Assembly: GCA_943846745.1 (NCBI GenBank)
Contig: OX044360.1
Location: forward strand, 930,001-994,000
Direction: 5' to 3'
Origin: Opacimonas sp002292215
GTDB lineage: Bacteria > Pseudomonadota > Gammaproteobacteria > Enterobacterales > Alteromonadaceae
Length of the DNA: 64,000 nt
A program made the position numbers and the translations under genes. The notes under the pieces are model-generated. The model was not told the DNA's origin and did not search any database. It worked only from the letters and a program-made list of their open reading frames with translations. This document shows, in pieces, positions 36,957 to 45,499 of the stretch (position 1 is its first letter; every line of letters begins with the position of its first letter).

Positions 36957-37586
36957 ATGCGCAGTTTAATTTTTATCACATTAAGTATTGGATATATAAC
37001 ATCATTTTCGGCTTCTGCTACTCCACCGCAATACAATGGTACTGAGACATTGGCATATACTGTCACCGCGAAATTAAGTGACAATATTGAGATCCGAGAC
37101 TATGCCGCAGCGGTTAAGGTGACCGCTATTGAATCTTCGCAAAATAGCGCATTCAGACAGCTGTTTAAATACATCTCGGGAGCGAATAGTGTCAATACAC
37201 AGATAGCGATGACGACACCGGTTGCCAATGAGTCAGTCAAAGTTGCAATGACCACTCCAGTTGAAATGACCATGGATGCTGCAGGTCAAGGCATGCAAAT
37301 GAGTTTCTTTTTACCTTCTATGTATGATAGTACTACCGCACCAAAACCAACAGGAAATGGCGTTACTCTCTCTCCTGTGCCAGCTAAAACCGTAGCAGTG
37401 ATCCGTTTTTCGGGATTACGCAATGATGACAAAGTACAACAGATGACAACAAAGCTGCGCACTGCGATCAGTGATAATGGTTATGTTATTACCTCTGGAC
37501 CAGTACTTATGGGATATGATGCCCCATGGACTTTGTGGTTTAAACGAAGAAATGAAGTGATGTTTGAAGTTCAAGCCGCACAATAA
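36957..37586 (+). CDS. SOUL heme-binding family protein
   Basis: This 209-residue protein has an N-terminal signal peptide (cleaved near SASATPP) and a SOUL/HBP domain. Family landmarks are YTVTAKLSDNIEIRDY near residue 37, the repeated MTTPV motif, and the LRPAxV-like strand at VAVIRFSGL. Members bind heme or tetrapyrroles; bacterial functions are poorly defined. Export suggests a periplasmic role. The gene stands alone. ATG codons are weakly supported by Shine-Dalgarno sites. Confidence 0.85.
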   Translation: MRSLIFITLSIGYITSFSASATPPQYNGTETLAYTVTAKLSDNIEIRDYAAAVKVTAIESSQNSAFRQLFKYISGANSVNTQIAMTTPVANESVKVAMTTPVEMTMDAAGQGMQMSFFLPSMYDSTTAPKPTGNGVTLSPVPAKTVAVIRFSGLRNDDKVQQMTTKLRTAISDNGYVITSGPVLMGYDAPWTLWFKRRNEVMFEVQAAQ

Positions 37587-37700
37587 GGCCAGCATCCTAT
37601 TATAAAGCAACCATGTTACGACTAAAGGCTATGATGCGTTCAGCATAGCAAGTCGGTAAATTACTTCCTTTGCACATTCACATTAAAGATCCAATTTATC

Positions 37701-38570
37701 ATGCCTCAGCGTTATCAATATTTAATTCCTTGGTTGTTTCTAGTGGTCTGGAGCTCTGGGTATTCGATGGCTAAGCTCGCTTTAGAGTTTACGTTGCCGT
37801 TTAATTTATTGGCATATCGCTTTTTAGGGGCAGCCTTGGTTGTCACACCGTTAGTGTTTATGATGCGTTTAAATTTACCGACTTGGTCACATGCCAAGAG
37901 TCTCATCGGCACGGGGTTATTTTTACATTTAGGACATTTTGGGACTATGTATGTGGGCATGAAACTCGGTGCCAGTGCTAACATCATGGCATTGTTCGCT
38001 GCTTCTCAGCCAGTATTAATTATCTTAACCGGTGCATTACTCGCGAAACAACTCCCCACTTGGAAAGTCTGGGTTGGGTTGATGATGGGATTGGCAGGTG
38101 CCGCTTGGGTTATTGGTGTAGACATGCAAGGTGATACCGGATACTTATTAGGTGCTTTGTTGGGTTTTACAGCGGTAGTGGGAATGTCGATTGGACAGGT
38201 AATTGAAAAGCGCCGCACCCTCCCCTTACATCCATTAGTTGCCACTTGGGTACAGTATATTTTTGCAGCATTAGTGAGTGTCCCTGTTGCTTTGATAACC
38301 GAAGGGTTATATTTTGAGCCGACACCGGCATTTTTCATGTCAGTGGGTCATTTAATTGTGATGAACACGGTTGTCGGTATTTTACTCATGTTTAGTATGG
38401 TTCGCAGTGGCTCTATGTCTCAAGCCACAGCTATTATGTTTCTAGTACCAGCAATGGCAGCGATTATAGCCTGGCCAGTAGTAGGTGAAACAGTGCCATT
38501 AATTGCGATTCCAGGGATGCTCCTAGCGATGGCAGGGGCCATATGGACTCGTAAATTCGCTCAAAAATAA
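37701..38570 (+). CDS. EamA/DMT family transporter
   Basis: This 289-residue membrane protein has about ten hydrophobic helices in two EamA repeats (residues 1-145 and 150-289). It resembles the drug/metabolite transporter superfamily, often exporting amino acids or metabolites. The pattern SSGYSMAKLALEF near the N terminus and AIIAWPVVGE near the end of the second repeat are typical. Its position between the SOUL gene and tRNA-Val gives no hint of the substrate. Confidence 0.87.
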   Translation: MPQRYQYLIPWLFLVVWSSGYSMAKLALEFTLPFNLLAYRFLGAALVVTPLVFMMRLNLPTWSHAKSLIGTGLFLHLGHFGTMYVGMKLGASANIMALFAASQPVLIILTGALLAKQLPTWKVWVGLMMGLAGAAWVIGVDMQGDTGYLLGALLGFTAVVGMSIGQVIEKRRTLPLHPLVATWVQYIFAALVSVPVALITEGLYFEPTPAFFMSVGHLIVMNTVVGILLMFSMVRSGSMSQATAIMFLVPAMAAIIAWPVVGETVPLIAIPGMLLAMAGAIWTRKFAQK

Positions 38571-38588
38571 ATTTATTTAGATTTGCTG

Positions 38589-38616
38589 TTGACACTTAAC
38601 TGCAAATCCCTATAAT
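38589..38616 (+). promoter_or_regulatory. sigma70-type promoter of tRNA-Val
   Basis: A perfect -35 TTGACA (38589-38594) is followed after 16 bases by TATAAT (38611-38616). It lies 41 bases upstream of the mature tRNA, a usual distance for a leader. Confidence 0.8.
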
Positions 38617-38657
38617 ACGCACCACTTGCTCATCAGCAGCAAGGTTTAAAGATATAC

Positions 38658-38733
38658 GGTCGCTTAGCTCAGTTGGGAGAGCATCGCCCTTACAAGGCGA
38701 GGGTCACTGGTTCAAGCCCAGTAGCGACCACCA
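38658..38733 (+). tRNA. tRNA-Val (anticodon UAC)
   Basis: This is a 76-base tRNA. The acceptor stem GGTCGCT (38658-38664) pairs with AGCGACC (38723-38729), the discriminator is A and the CCA end is encoded. The anticodon loop CTTACAA reads TAC, for valine. The D arm (GCTCAGTTGGGAGAGC) and T arm (CTGGTTCAAGCCCAG) are intact. Its promoter and leader are also present in decayed form about 9.2 kb upstream. Confidence 0.95.
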
Positions 38734-38734
38734 T

Positions 38735-38840
38735 TTTTTCACACATCATCCACTATTAATACGACACACACTGGTTCAAATCTTTCCGACCGAGCCACAG
38801 TAGCGACCGTCATTTCTTCACACATCATCCATTATTAATA
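38735..38840 (+). repeat. tRNA-Val 3'-end fragment in a tandem repeat
   Basis: The T-arm strand ACTGGTTCAA and the acceptor strand AGTAGCGACC of tRNA-Val recur at 38769-38808. The spacer TCACACATCATCCAYTATTAATAC follows the intact tRNA and recurs 78 bases later. This looks like what remains of a tandem tRNA gene duplication. Confidence 0.75.
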
Positions 38841-38877
38841 CAATTTCATACAACTAAAACGTCTAATTTATCCATTA

Positions 38878-39660
38878 TTAGTTCCTAAATGAAGGATCTA
38901 GACGATCCATTTTTCGTATGAGTGCAGGCCAAACGAGTGCATCTGAACCACTTTTACCGGCAACAACTCGCAAGTCACGCATGGCATTTTCGATTGCATG
39001 TTCCGCAGGTTTATACAGAGCCTGACCGGTAGATTGACTAAGCACTTGGATGCGGCAAGCTTTTTCAAGGAAAAACATTAATTCAAAAGCCTCTCCGATA
39101 GTCTTACCGCAGGTTAGTGTTCCGTGGTTTCGCAATATTAGAGCGTTCTTCGAACCAAGGTTTTTGATCAAACTTGCCCTTTCGCTGTCATTAACGGCAA
39201 AACCCTCCCAGTCGTGATAAGCTACTTGCATCCAAGATGGAATAGAACTTTGCGCAACTGGTTGCAATCCTTCCATTTGGTTGGACAGCGAAATCCCGTA
39301 ATCAGTGTGCAAGTGTACTACCGCATTAGCATCGGCGCGGGCACCATGGATAGTGCTATGAATTACGAATCCAGCTTTATTAGTACTAAAAGGGGTATCC
39401 ATTATAATGTTGCCATCGTGATCGATTTTTACCAAAGATGAGGCGGTAATCTCGTCGAACATAAGCCCTAACGGATTCATTAAAAAATGGTTTTCTTCGT
39501 TCGGCACTTTGGCTGAAATATGTGTATAGATAAGATCATCCCAACCGAAATACGCACATAAGCGATAAGCACAAGCCAAACTTTCGCGAAGTTCCCATTC
39601 TTCATTGCTTACTAGACCTTTCATCGATGGAATATCTAAAACTCCATTTGTTGATTTCAT
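38878..39660 (-). CDS. class II aldolase/adducin family protein
   Basis: This 260-residue class II aldolase-fold enzyme shows the metal motif VHLHTDYGI near residue 114 and a histidine in LRNHGTLTCG. The helix AFELMFFLEKACRIQ is as in the L-fuculose-phosphate aldolase/adducin family. It differs from the aldolase at 911 in length, motif spacing and sequence, so it is not a recent duplicate. It is followed upstream in transcription order by a permease gene 93 bases away, which suggests a transport and cleavage pair. Substrate unknown. It probably acts in the cytoplasm. Confidence 0.85.
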   Translation of the reverse strand: MKSTNGVLDIPSMKGLVSNEEWELRESLACAYRLCAYFGWDDLIYTHISAKVPNEENHFLMNPLGLMFDEITASSLVKIDHDGNIIMDTPFSTNKAGFVIHSTIHGARADANAVVHLHTDYGISLSNQMEGLQPVAQSSIPSWMQVAYHDWEGFAVNDSERASLIKNLGSKNALILRNHGTLTCGKTIGEAFELMFFLEKACRIQVLSQSTGQALYKPAEHAIENAMRDLRVVAGKSGSDALVWPALIRKMDRLDPSFRN

Positions 39661-39753
39661 ATTAGTATCCCCTGATGTATTTCTTTTATAATAAAGTCAA
39701 TCACTTATTAGACTCGAAGGTTAAGTTAAAATTAATATCTCATTATAATTCTA

Positions 39754-41145
39754 TCATTGATTTTTTTGTTCCTGATTTGCGTTATGAGGCTTAAATACAT
39801 TGGAACCGCATAGACCGCCTATAGTAACAACGCCAATTAATAGACCTATCCATGGTTCAAAAACGCTGAATGCCATTGCTGTTATTACCATAGCGCCACG
39901 TTCAGTTGGATCTTTGACTAGCGACAGTGCTAGAGTTGCACAGGCAAACGCAGTTAATACAAGCGTAACCGCTAAAGCAACTGGTAGTAGAGGTTTTAGC
40001 AATGTAACTAACGGCAAGAATATAAATAAAAATGGTAGGCCAAAAGCATAAAAACTGCCAATACTGTCGAAAAGAGAGTCTAGTTTATCTCTCCCTTGGG
40101 TCCAACGTTTTAGAAGGACAACTTGAATACCCGTCCACAAAACACCTTGAGTAGCAAAGAAAGGAGCTATAATACCCATTAGAATATTTCTAATACCTGT
40201 AGCTAAATGCGCGCGACTTCCATTCAATTCTAGCTTTTCGTCACTGCGTGCTTTTTGAGCTTCTTCGATCATTTCGTTACCAGTGACGATATCACCAAAA
40301 AACAATATGTAGGTAATTAATGCCAATGGGAAGGTTGCAAAAAAAATCTCTAATGACGGCCAGCCAATTGCAAATGGTGATGCCTTGTTCCACAAGGAAA
40401 CTGATGCCCCAGCGACATCAAGAATTTCCCAGCGAATATTGTATTCAAATTCTCCAGTGAAATACCCCACCGTACCCGCAATAATGAAACCTGGAAGCAA
40501 GCCAAAACCGAGTAACTTAGACAACCATTTTTTATCCATTGCAATTAAATGTAATGGTTGAGAAAAAGCCAACACTAAACAAACAATAACGCCTAAAGTC
40601 CCAGCGATTGGTGCTGATTGAAAAACATTTGCAGCATCACCGTCTTTGGTTACGCGCATAAATGCGGAGATGGCTGCCCCCAGTATTATTCCGCCTTTAA
40701 ACACACTCGGAACAACTCTGATAAGCTTTTCTCCAAACCCTGTGAGCCCTAATAATATTAAAATAAAGGCAAAGTTTAGTGACAATGCAGTCATCGCTTG
40801 AAATTGAGAGATATGATCTCCTATGTATGCAGGGGCTGTAATAAACGCGACGACGAACGGGATTGCTGGTGTTAACCAACCTGGAGCGTAAGGATCGCCA
40901 AACAACAACCAAGAAAACGAAATTAGCGTGCTGTGAAACATTGCCATAGTAACGGCTTCTTCAAAGCTAAGCCCCAACAAAGCCATAAGATATGGCACTA
41001 ATGCCATACCACTTGCTCCAGCAACAACTAAACCCTGTAGCATATCTGACATAGAGAAGCGTAAATGAATCAGAGGAATTCTCATTGTGAAAGGCCCCCA
41101 TTTAAAACCTGGCTGTACTTCTCCATTACGTCTTGTTTTTAACAT
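39754..41145 (-). CDS. multi-pass permease, NCS2/SulP-like
   Basis: This 463-residue membrane protein has about 12-14 hydrophobic helices. The pattern PYAPGWLTPAIPFVVAF in the third helix and the paired EE/D motif in the later half (FFGDIVTGNEM, EEAQKARSDE) resemble nucleobase and anion permeases with the 7+7 inverted fold. I cannot place it in a precise family. It may import a purine-like compound or a small acid. It is upstream of the class II aldolase on the same strand. No regulator is next to it. Confidence 0.6.
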   Translation of the reverse strand: MLKTRRNGEVQPGFKWGPFTMRIPLIHLRFSMSDMLQGLVVAGASGMALVPYLMALLGLSFEEAVTMAMFHSTLISFSWLLFGDPYAPGWLTPAIPFVVAFITAPAYIGDHISQFQAMTALSLNFAFILILLGLTGFGEKLIRVVPSVFKGGIILGAAISAFMRVTKDGDAANVFQSAPIAGTLGVIVCLVLAFSQPLHLIAMDKKWLSKLLGFGLLPGFIIAGTVGYFTGEFEYNIRWEILDVAGASVSLWNKASPFAIGWPSLEIFFATFPLALITYILFFGDIVTGNEMIEEAQKARSDEKLELNGSRAHLATGIRNILMGIIAPFFATQGVLWTGIQVVLLKRWTQGRDKLDSLFDSIGSFYAFGLPFLFIFLPLVTLLKPLLPVALAVTLVLTAFACATLALSLVKDPTERGAMVITAMAFSVFEPWIGLLIGVVTIGGLCGSNVFKPHNANQEQKNQ

Positions 41146-41529
41146 AGTATGATTCTCATTATTTGTATAAACATTAATGGCATTAGTAACATAAAAAAAA
41201 CAAAAATGTTACATTTAAAGGGCGCATTTTTTAAAATTGAGAAGAGAACTATCTTTAGTAGTTTCAATACACTAAATCTTGATTTATCAGTTTTCTTCTC
41301 TTTATTAACATATTCACCTTAGCAATTTCAAATTCATTGAGACTGAATTTTAGGATATCTATTGACTTCATCAAACCGCAAAAGTACTATCCAGATAGTA
41401 TGTTATATTGATCAAATATGAAAGGCAATATATGTTACAAAGCAATTGCCATAAACAGTTCTAAAGAGAACGAGGTCCCCTACTAAATATATATGAAAAT
41501 TAATTGACTTCATAAATAAGGAAAACAGC
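41146..41529. promoter_or_regulatory. divergent intergenic region with inverted repeats
   Basis: An inverted repeat GTAACAT (41186-41192) with ATGTTAC (41206-41212) has a 13-base AT-rich spacer. A second site TACTAT-CCAG-ATAGTA lies at 41385-41400, and ATGTTACA recurs at 41432-41439. These are operator candidates for the permease operon and the MaoC gene. Confidence 0.4.
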
Positions 41530-41991
41530 ATGACACTAAAAACATTACCTAAAGATGAGCTAATAAATACAGTGGGAACTAAGCTCAAATCGAGTCCATG
41601 GATTGCCCTTTCACAAGAACGAATCAACACTTTTGCTGAATGCACTGGAGATAATTACTTCATACATGTTGATGAAGAAAGAGCGAAACAAACTCCTTTA
41701 GGGGGAACAATCGCCCACGGTTTATTAACGCTATCATTACTACCTTACCTGATGGAAAACTTTATTGTACCCGAAAATATGCTACATGGACTGAATTACG
41801 GGTTTGATAAGGTCCGTTTTCTAACACCTGTGCGTTCAGGTAAAAAAGTCCGTCTGCATGCTGAAGTTCTCGAAATCGAGCGCAAAGACGAGAACCGTTT
41901 CTTATTCAAAATTGGTGTAAGCGTTGAAATTGAAGATGAGGCAACACCAGCATTAGTCGCCGAATGGATAAATTTATTTATTACCGAATGA
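41530..41991 (+). CDS. MaoC-like (R)-enoyl-CoA hydratase
   Basis: This 153-residue hotdog protein has the hydratase-2 motif: D and H in CTGDNYFIHVDEE, followed by GGTIAHGLLTLSL. It would hydrate 2-enoyl-CoA to (R)-3-hydroxyacyl-CoA. It is a single-domain enzyme of normal length. It converges with the crotonase downstream and is divergent from the permease. AGGAA precedes the ATG. The substrate pathway is probably that of the acyl-CoA genes in this region. Confidence 0.88.
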   Translation: MTLKTLPKDELINTVGTKLKSSPWIALSQERINTFAECTGDNYFIHVDEERAKQTPLGGTIAHGLLTLSLLPYLMENFIVPENMLHGLNYGFDKVRFLTPVRSGKKVRLHAEVLEIERKDENRFLFKIGVSVEIEDEATPALVAEWINLFITE

Positions 41992-42150
41992 ATTAATTAC
42001 TCAATATTGCTTAAGCATACATCTTGTAGAATCAATAAAGTGCCAGATATAGTCATGAATAATTTTTATTTACAAATCCAGACTGACTCTGACACTTAGC
42101 ACTTCCCAAATAAGTCTCAGTTTAAATCAATATTATCACCTGTATTCAAT

Positions 42151-42939
42151 TTAATTCCCTCTGAATTCTGGTTTTCTTCTCTCCACAAACGCTTTGGTCC
42201 CTTCTTTTTTATCATAAGAACTAGAAATTTCTCCAAAGACAGTCGCTTCAATTTTCAAACCATCTATATTTGATAAATGATTTCCAGAATTCATGACATG
42301 TTTTGAGCATGCAATTGCAAGTGGTCCACATTTTTTCAGATCTTGTAAATAATCAACCGCTGCTTGTAAGCAACTTGCCTTGTCTTCTAATACCCTATTA
42401 ACCAATCCCCACTGATAAGCCTTTTCAACATCGAAATGGTTACCAGAATAAATGATCTCTTTTGCTCGGTTTCGTCCAATATACTTTGAAAGTCTTTGGG
42501 TTCCACCAAAAGCAGCTATCAGGCCTAGTCGAACTTCTGGCTGTCCAAAAACAGCTTGCTTCGTAGCAAAAATAAAATCACAAGACATCGCCATTTCACA
42601 TCCACCTCCGAGTGCAAAACCATGGACACAAGCGATAATAGGTAAAGCTAACTCTTCCATAGCCAAAGTGACTGATTGTCCTAGTTCAGCAAAAGTTTTT
42701 GCTTGTTGTGCAGTCATATCAGACATAGAGGTTATATCGGCACCAGCAATAAAAGCTTTTTCACCAGCGCCGGTAAGAATAACGCCTCTATATTTTAAAA
42801 CATCAATATTTTTAATCGCGTCTAGCAATTCATTTAAAACGGTTTCATTCAAAGCATTTAACTGGTCGGGTCTATTTATTTCTAAATAGAAAATATTGTC
42901 TTTTTCAAATGCGTTGATTGTTTCAAAACCAATACTCAT
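42151..42939 (-). CDS. enoyl-CoA hydratase/isomerase (crotonase family)
   Basis: This 262-residue crotonase protein carries both catalytic glutamates (GFALGGGCEMAM and FGQPEVRLGLIAAFGG). It keeps the usual oxyanion-hole turn AFIAGADITSM. It would hydrate short enoyl-CoAs. It lies 53 bases after the beta-lactamase-like gene on the same strand, within a run of five minus-strand genes (peptidases, transporter and crotonase). It is a second paralogue in this window, different from the one at 11020. Confidence 0.9.
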   Translation of the reverse strand: MSIGFETINAFEKDNIFYLEINRPDQLNALNETVLNELLDAIKNIDVLKYRGVILTGAGEKAFIAGADITSMSDMTAQQAKTFAELGQSVTLAMEELALPIIACVHGFALGGGCEMAMSCDFIFATKQAVFGQPEVRLGLIAAFGGTQRLSKYIGRNRAKEIIYSGNHFDVEKAYQWGLVNRVLEDKASCLQAAVDYLQDLKKCGPLAIACSKHVMNSGNHLSNIDGLKIEATVFGEISSSYDKKEGTKAFVERRKPEFRGN

Positions 42940-42992
42940 AAAAACCTCTTTTTAATTTTATTAAATATTTAAATTCGCTCATATAATTTTAA

Positions 42993-43946
42993 TTATACTG
43001 TCAAATAATAAAAATCATAGATAGTTCGGCTAATTTCAGCGATTGCACGATCTCGTTCTACTTCAGGTGTCGTACTGCTTTTTGTGAATATTGCAATAGC
43101 AAAACGTCTGCCATCTGGCAAAGTGATAAAACCAACATCATTAGCAACACCACCAATAGTGCCTGTTTTGTGTGCGACAGGTGTACCTCTGGGTAGAAGG
43201 CCCTTAAGCCTTTCTGGGCCCGTACGTGTACGAGACATTGTAGCAAGCAAAAATTCACGACTTTTTGGACTCAACGCCTTTGCACTGTCTATAGCCAGAA
43301 GCAATTCAAGCATTGCTTTTGGTGTTGATTGATCACGCGGGTCGCTTTCGAAATTAAGATTTCGAATAGGTATTCTTAAAAGAATCGATGGGTCTTTGGT
43401 TACGGACTCTTCCACTAAAGATGCATAACCTTTGTGCGCCAAGCCAAAGAAGTCCTTTAAAAGTTCTGCGCAGTCTCTATCAAGTCGTTGATCTAAAATA
43501 CCTATACTGCGCAACTTAGCTGTTATCGAATGCGGACCTCCTGCTAACTTTATACATGCATCAGTAGCCGTATTGTCACTTTGCGTTATCATTACTTCAA
43601 TCAAGTTTGCTAAAGATAACTTTATACCTTGGTGAACTAGGTTTTGGGCGATTACATTGTCGCCTGCCACTATCATTTCTGGTGAAATATCAATTAAATC
43701 GGAAAGGTTAAGTTGCCCTTTATCGACAAGATCTAGCAAACAGACTGCAATTGCAACTTTAAAGGTACTCGCCATAACAAAAGCTTCATCGCCGTTTATT
43801 ATAAGTCTATCTTCTGACCCAATTTCTTGGGCTGCCAAACCGATGCGACCAACAAGAGATTGCGATAATTGCTCAATTTTTTTGGAAATAAATTGAAATT
43901 TTTGTGTCGACGTTTGTGCAGATTTGTCAAGGTTGTTTTGTTTCAT
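42993..43946 (-). CDS. class A beta-lactamase-like serine hydrolase, no signal peptide
   Basis: This 317-residue protein belongs to the class A beta-lactamase fold. S-x-x-K is at S60-K63 (STFK), SDN at 123-125, and KTG at 260-262. No signal peptide is visible, so it is probably cytoplasmic. In the omega-loop the ExxLN motif reads IRNLN (194-198), with isoleucine in the place of Glu166. There is an insertion of about 35 residues between SDN and that loop. Loss of Glu166 should block the usual deacylation water, so an antibiotic-resistance role is doubtful. An amidase or peptidase role beside the M81 peptidase is more likely. Confidence 0.8.
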   Translation of the reverse strand: MKQNNLDKSAQTSTQKFQFISKKIEQLSQSLVGRIGLAAQEIGSEDRLIINGDEAFVMASTFKVAIAVCLLDLVDKGQLNLSDLIDISPEMIVAGDNVIAQNLVHQGIKLSLANLIEVMITQSDNTATDACIKLAGGPHSITAKLRSIGILDQRLDRDCAELLKDFFGLAHKGYASLVEESVTKDPSILLRIPIRNLNFESDPRDQSTPKAMLELLLAIDSAKALSPKSREFLLATMSRTRTGPERLKGLLPRGTPVAHKTGTIGGVANDVGFITLPDGRRFAIAIFTKSSTTPEVERDRAIAEISRTIYDFYYLTV

Positions 43947-44080
43947 GAGTTTTTCACTTTCCCGGATAAATAATAAAGACTAAGCTCAAGGAGCTTATAA
44001 TTATGAACGGTTTCTTTAGCATATGAATACCATTTAGGGATTCATATGACTCAAAAGTAGACACTTATACATTCCCCAAG

Positions 44081-45421
44081 TTATTGAGCTTCTTTTTTGA
44101 TGTTTTTAGACGAAATAAATAAATGCACAAATCCCCAAACCATGATGAACATTGATATACATAGTGCATAACGTAATGATTGTTCACCAAATATTACTGC
44201 AAGCATATCACTTAACATTCCGACAAAAAGTGGTCCAAATCCTTGTCCTACAATCGACATGGCAAGCATGATTAATGCAACCGCTGTCGCTCGCATTTTA
44301 GGTGATGCCAGACTTTGTATAGCGGCATAACTAGGACCTGTGCCAGAGGTAATTACAAATAAACCAATAAACAATAATACGAACGATAAATTAATATTAG
44401 TAACTAAAAAGCAAGAAACAAAAAGTGGTATTACTAGCAAATAAGAGTATGCCCCCCATAGCACTTCCCATTTTTGATCCTTCTCAATTAATTTAGGGGC
44501 AAATAACGCACCTGCTAAAGTCCCCAAGAGTGTACCAAGCCCAACCACCATGCCATAAATTACTCCGATTTCATCGATTGTTACTTCATGACTACGAATA
44601 AAAAATGACGGAAGCCACTGAATAACGCCATAGTTACTAAACGAACCTATTGATAAACCAATGAGGAGATTGCGATAGGCTTTTTGATTGAGCAAGGTGT
44701 TAATAGTTTTTATTAATGATTTGTCATCTTGACTATCATCAGAAGTCTTTAATAATAATTTCCCTCTAAATTTGTCATCTACCGTTAACCATAAAACTAG
44801 GCCAATCAAAACTCCTGGAAGCCCTAATACAATAAACGTAGTATGCCAACCGTACTTGCTAGATAAAATCCCGCCTAAAATTAACCCAGCTAGAATACCA
44901 ATGGTGCCACCAGCTTGAAATATACCAATAGCAAAAGCTTTTTGTTTACCTGGGAATAGATCGGCTAAAAAAGCATGGCTAGCAGGAAAACACCCTGCTT
45001 CCCCCACACCCACACCTATACGAGCAAACAACAATTGAATAAAGTTTGTTGCATAACCGCTTGCTGCAGTCATTACGCTCCATAAGGTAACACTAGCAGC
45101 AATAATTTTTGAACGACTATATCTATCGGCTAACCTTGCAAAAGGGATACCAAATAAGGCATAAAATAATGCAAAGGCTAAACCTGTTAGTAACCCTACT
45201 TGTGTGTCGCTTAGATCCAAATCTAGTTTAATAGGCTCTACCAACACAGATAAAACAAAGCGATCCATATACGCTAACGCACACACAACAGAGAGTAGAA
45301 ACAATATGTAATATCGTTTTGAGCTACGATTTATTTCCGTGGAATTACTTTGGGTGATAGCGCTACCATCGTCCAAGTTTACAGTATTGTCTTGAGGCGA
45401 TATTGAGTCTGTCTTATTCAT
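44081..45421 (-). CDS. Spinster-type MFS transporter
   Basis: This membrane protein of about 446 residues has 12 hydrophobic helices and the MFS motif A between helices 2 and 3 (GIPFARLADRYSRSK). The region GVGVGEAGCFPASHAFLADL is characteristic of the Spinster-like branch. An open frame begins at 45451, but ATG 45421 is preferred because AGGA lies 7 bases upstream. It lies between an MlrC-like peptidase and a beta-lactamase-like protein. In the microcystin mlr cluster a transporter (mlrD) accompanies the same two types of hydrolase, so it may import peptides or their fragments. Confidence 0.88.
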   Translation of the reverse strand: MNKTDSISPQDNTVNLDDGSAITQSNSTEINRSSKRYYILFLLSVVCALAYMDRFVLSVLVEPIKLDLDLSDTQVGLLTGLAFALFYALFGIPFARLADRYSRSKIIAASVTLWSVMTAASGYATNFIQLLFARIGVGVGEAGCFPASHAFLADLFPGKQKAFAIGIFQAGGTIGILAGLILGGILSSKYGWHTTFIVLGLPGVLIGLVLWLTVDDKFRGKLLLKTSDDSQDDKSLIKTINTLLNQKAYRNLLIGLSIGSFSNYGVIQWLPSFFIRSHEVTIDEIGVIYGMVVGLGTLLGTLAGALFAPKLIEKDQKWEVLWGAYSYLLVIPLFVSCFLVTNINLSFVLLFIGLFVITSGTGPSYAAIQSLASPKMRATAVALIMLAMSIVGQGFGPLFVGMLSDMLAVIFGEQSLRYALCISMFIMVWGFVHLFISSKNIKKEAQ

Positions 45422-45499
45422 TTGTGATCCTAAATAGCTTATATTGAGCAATGTGAAAGTTAAGCAAAATCTAGTAAGCTTAACCTTCGGTTATGTTGG

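Noticed and set aside
42452..42889. 145-codon plus-strand open frame opposite the crotonase at 42151
   Set aside because: The crotonase on the minus strand has intact catalytic motifs; the opposite frame shows no recognisable protein pattern.
42993..43946. Antibiotic-resistance beta-lactamase
   Set aside because: The Glu166 position is isoleucine and there is no signal peptide, so the resistance label is not supported despite the three conserved serine-site motifs.
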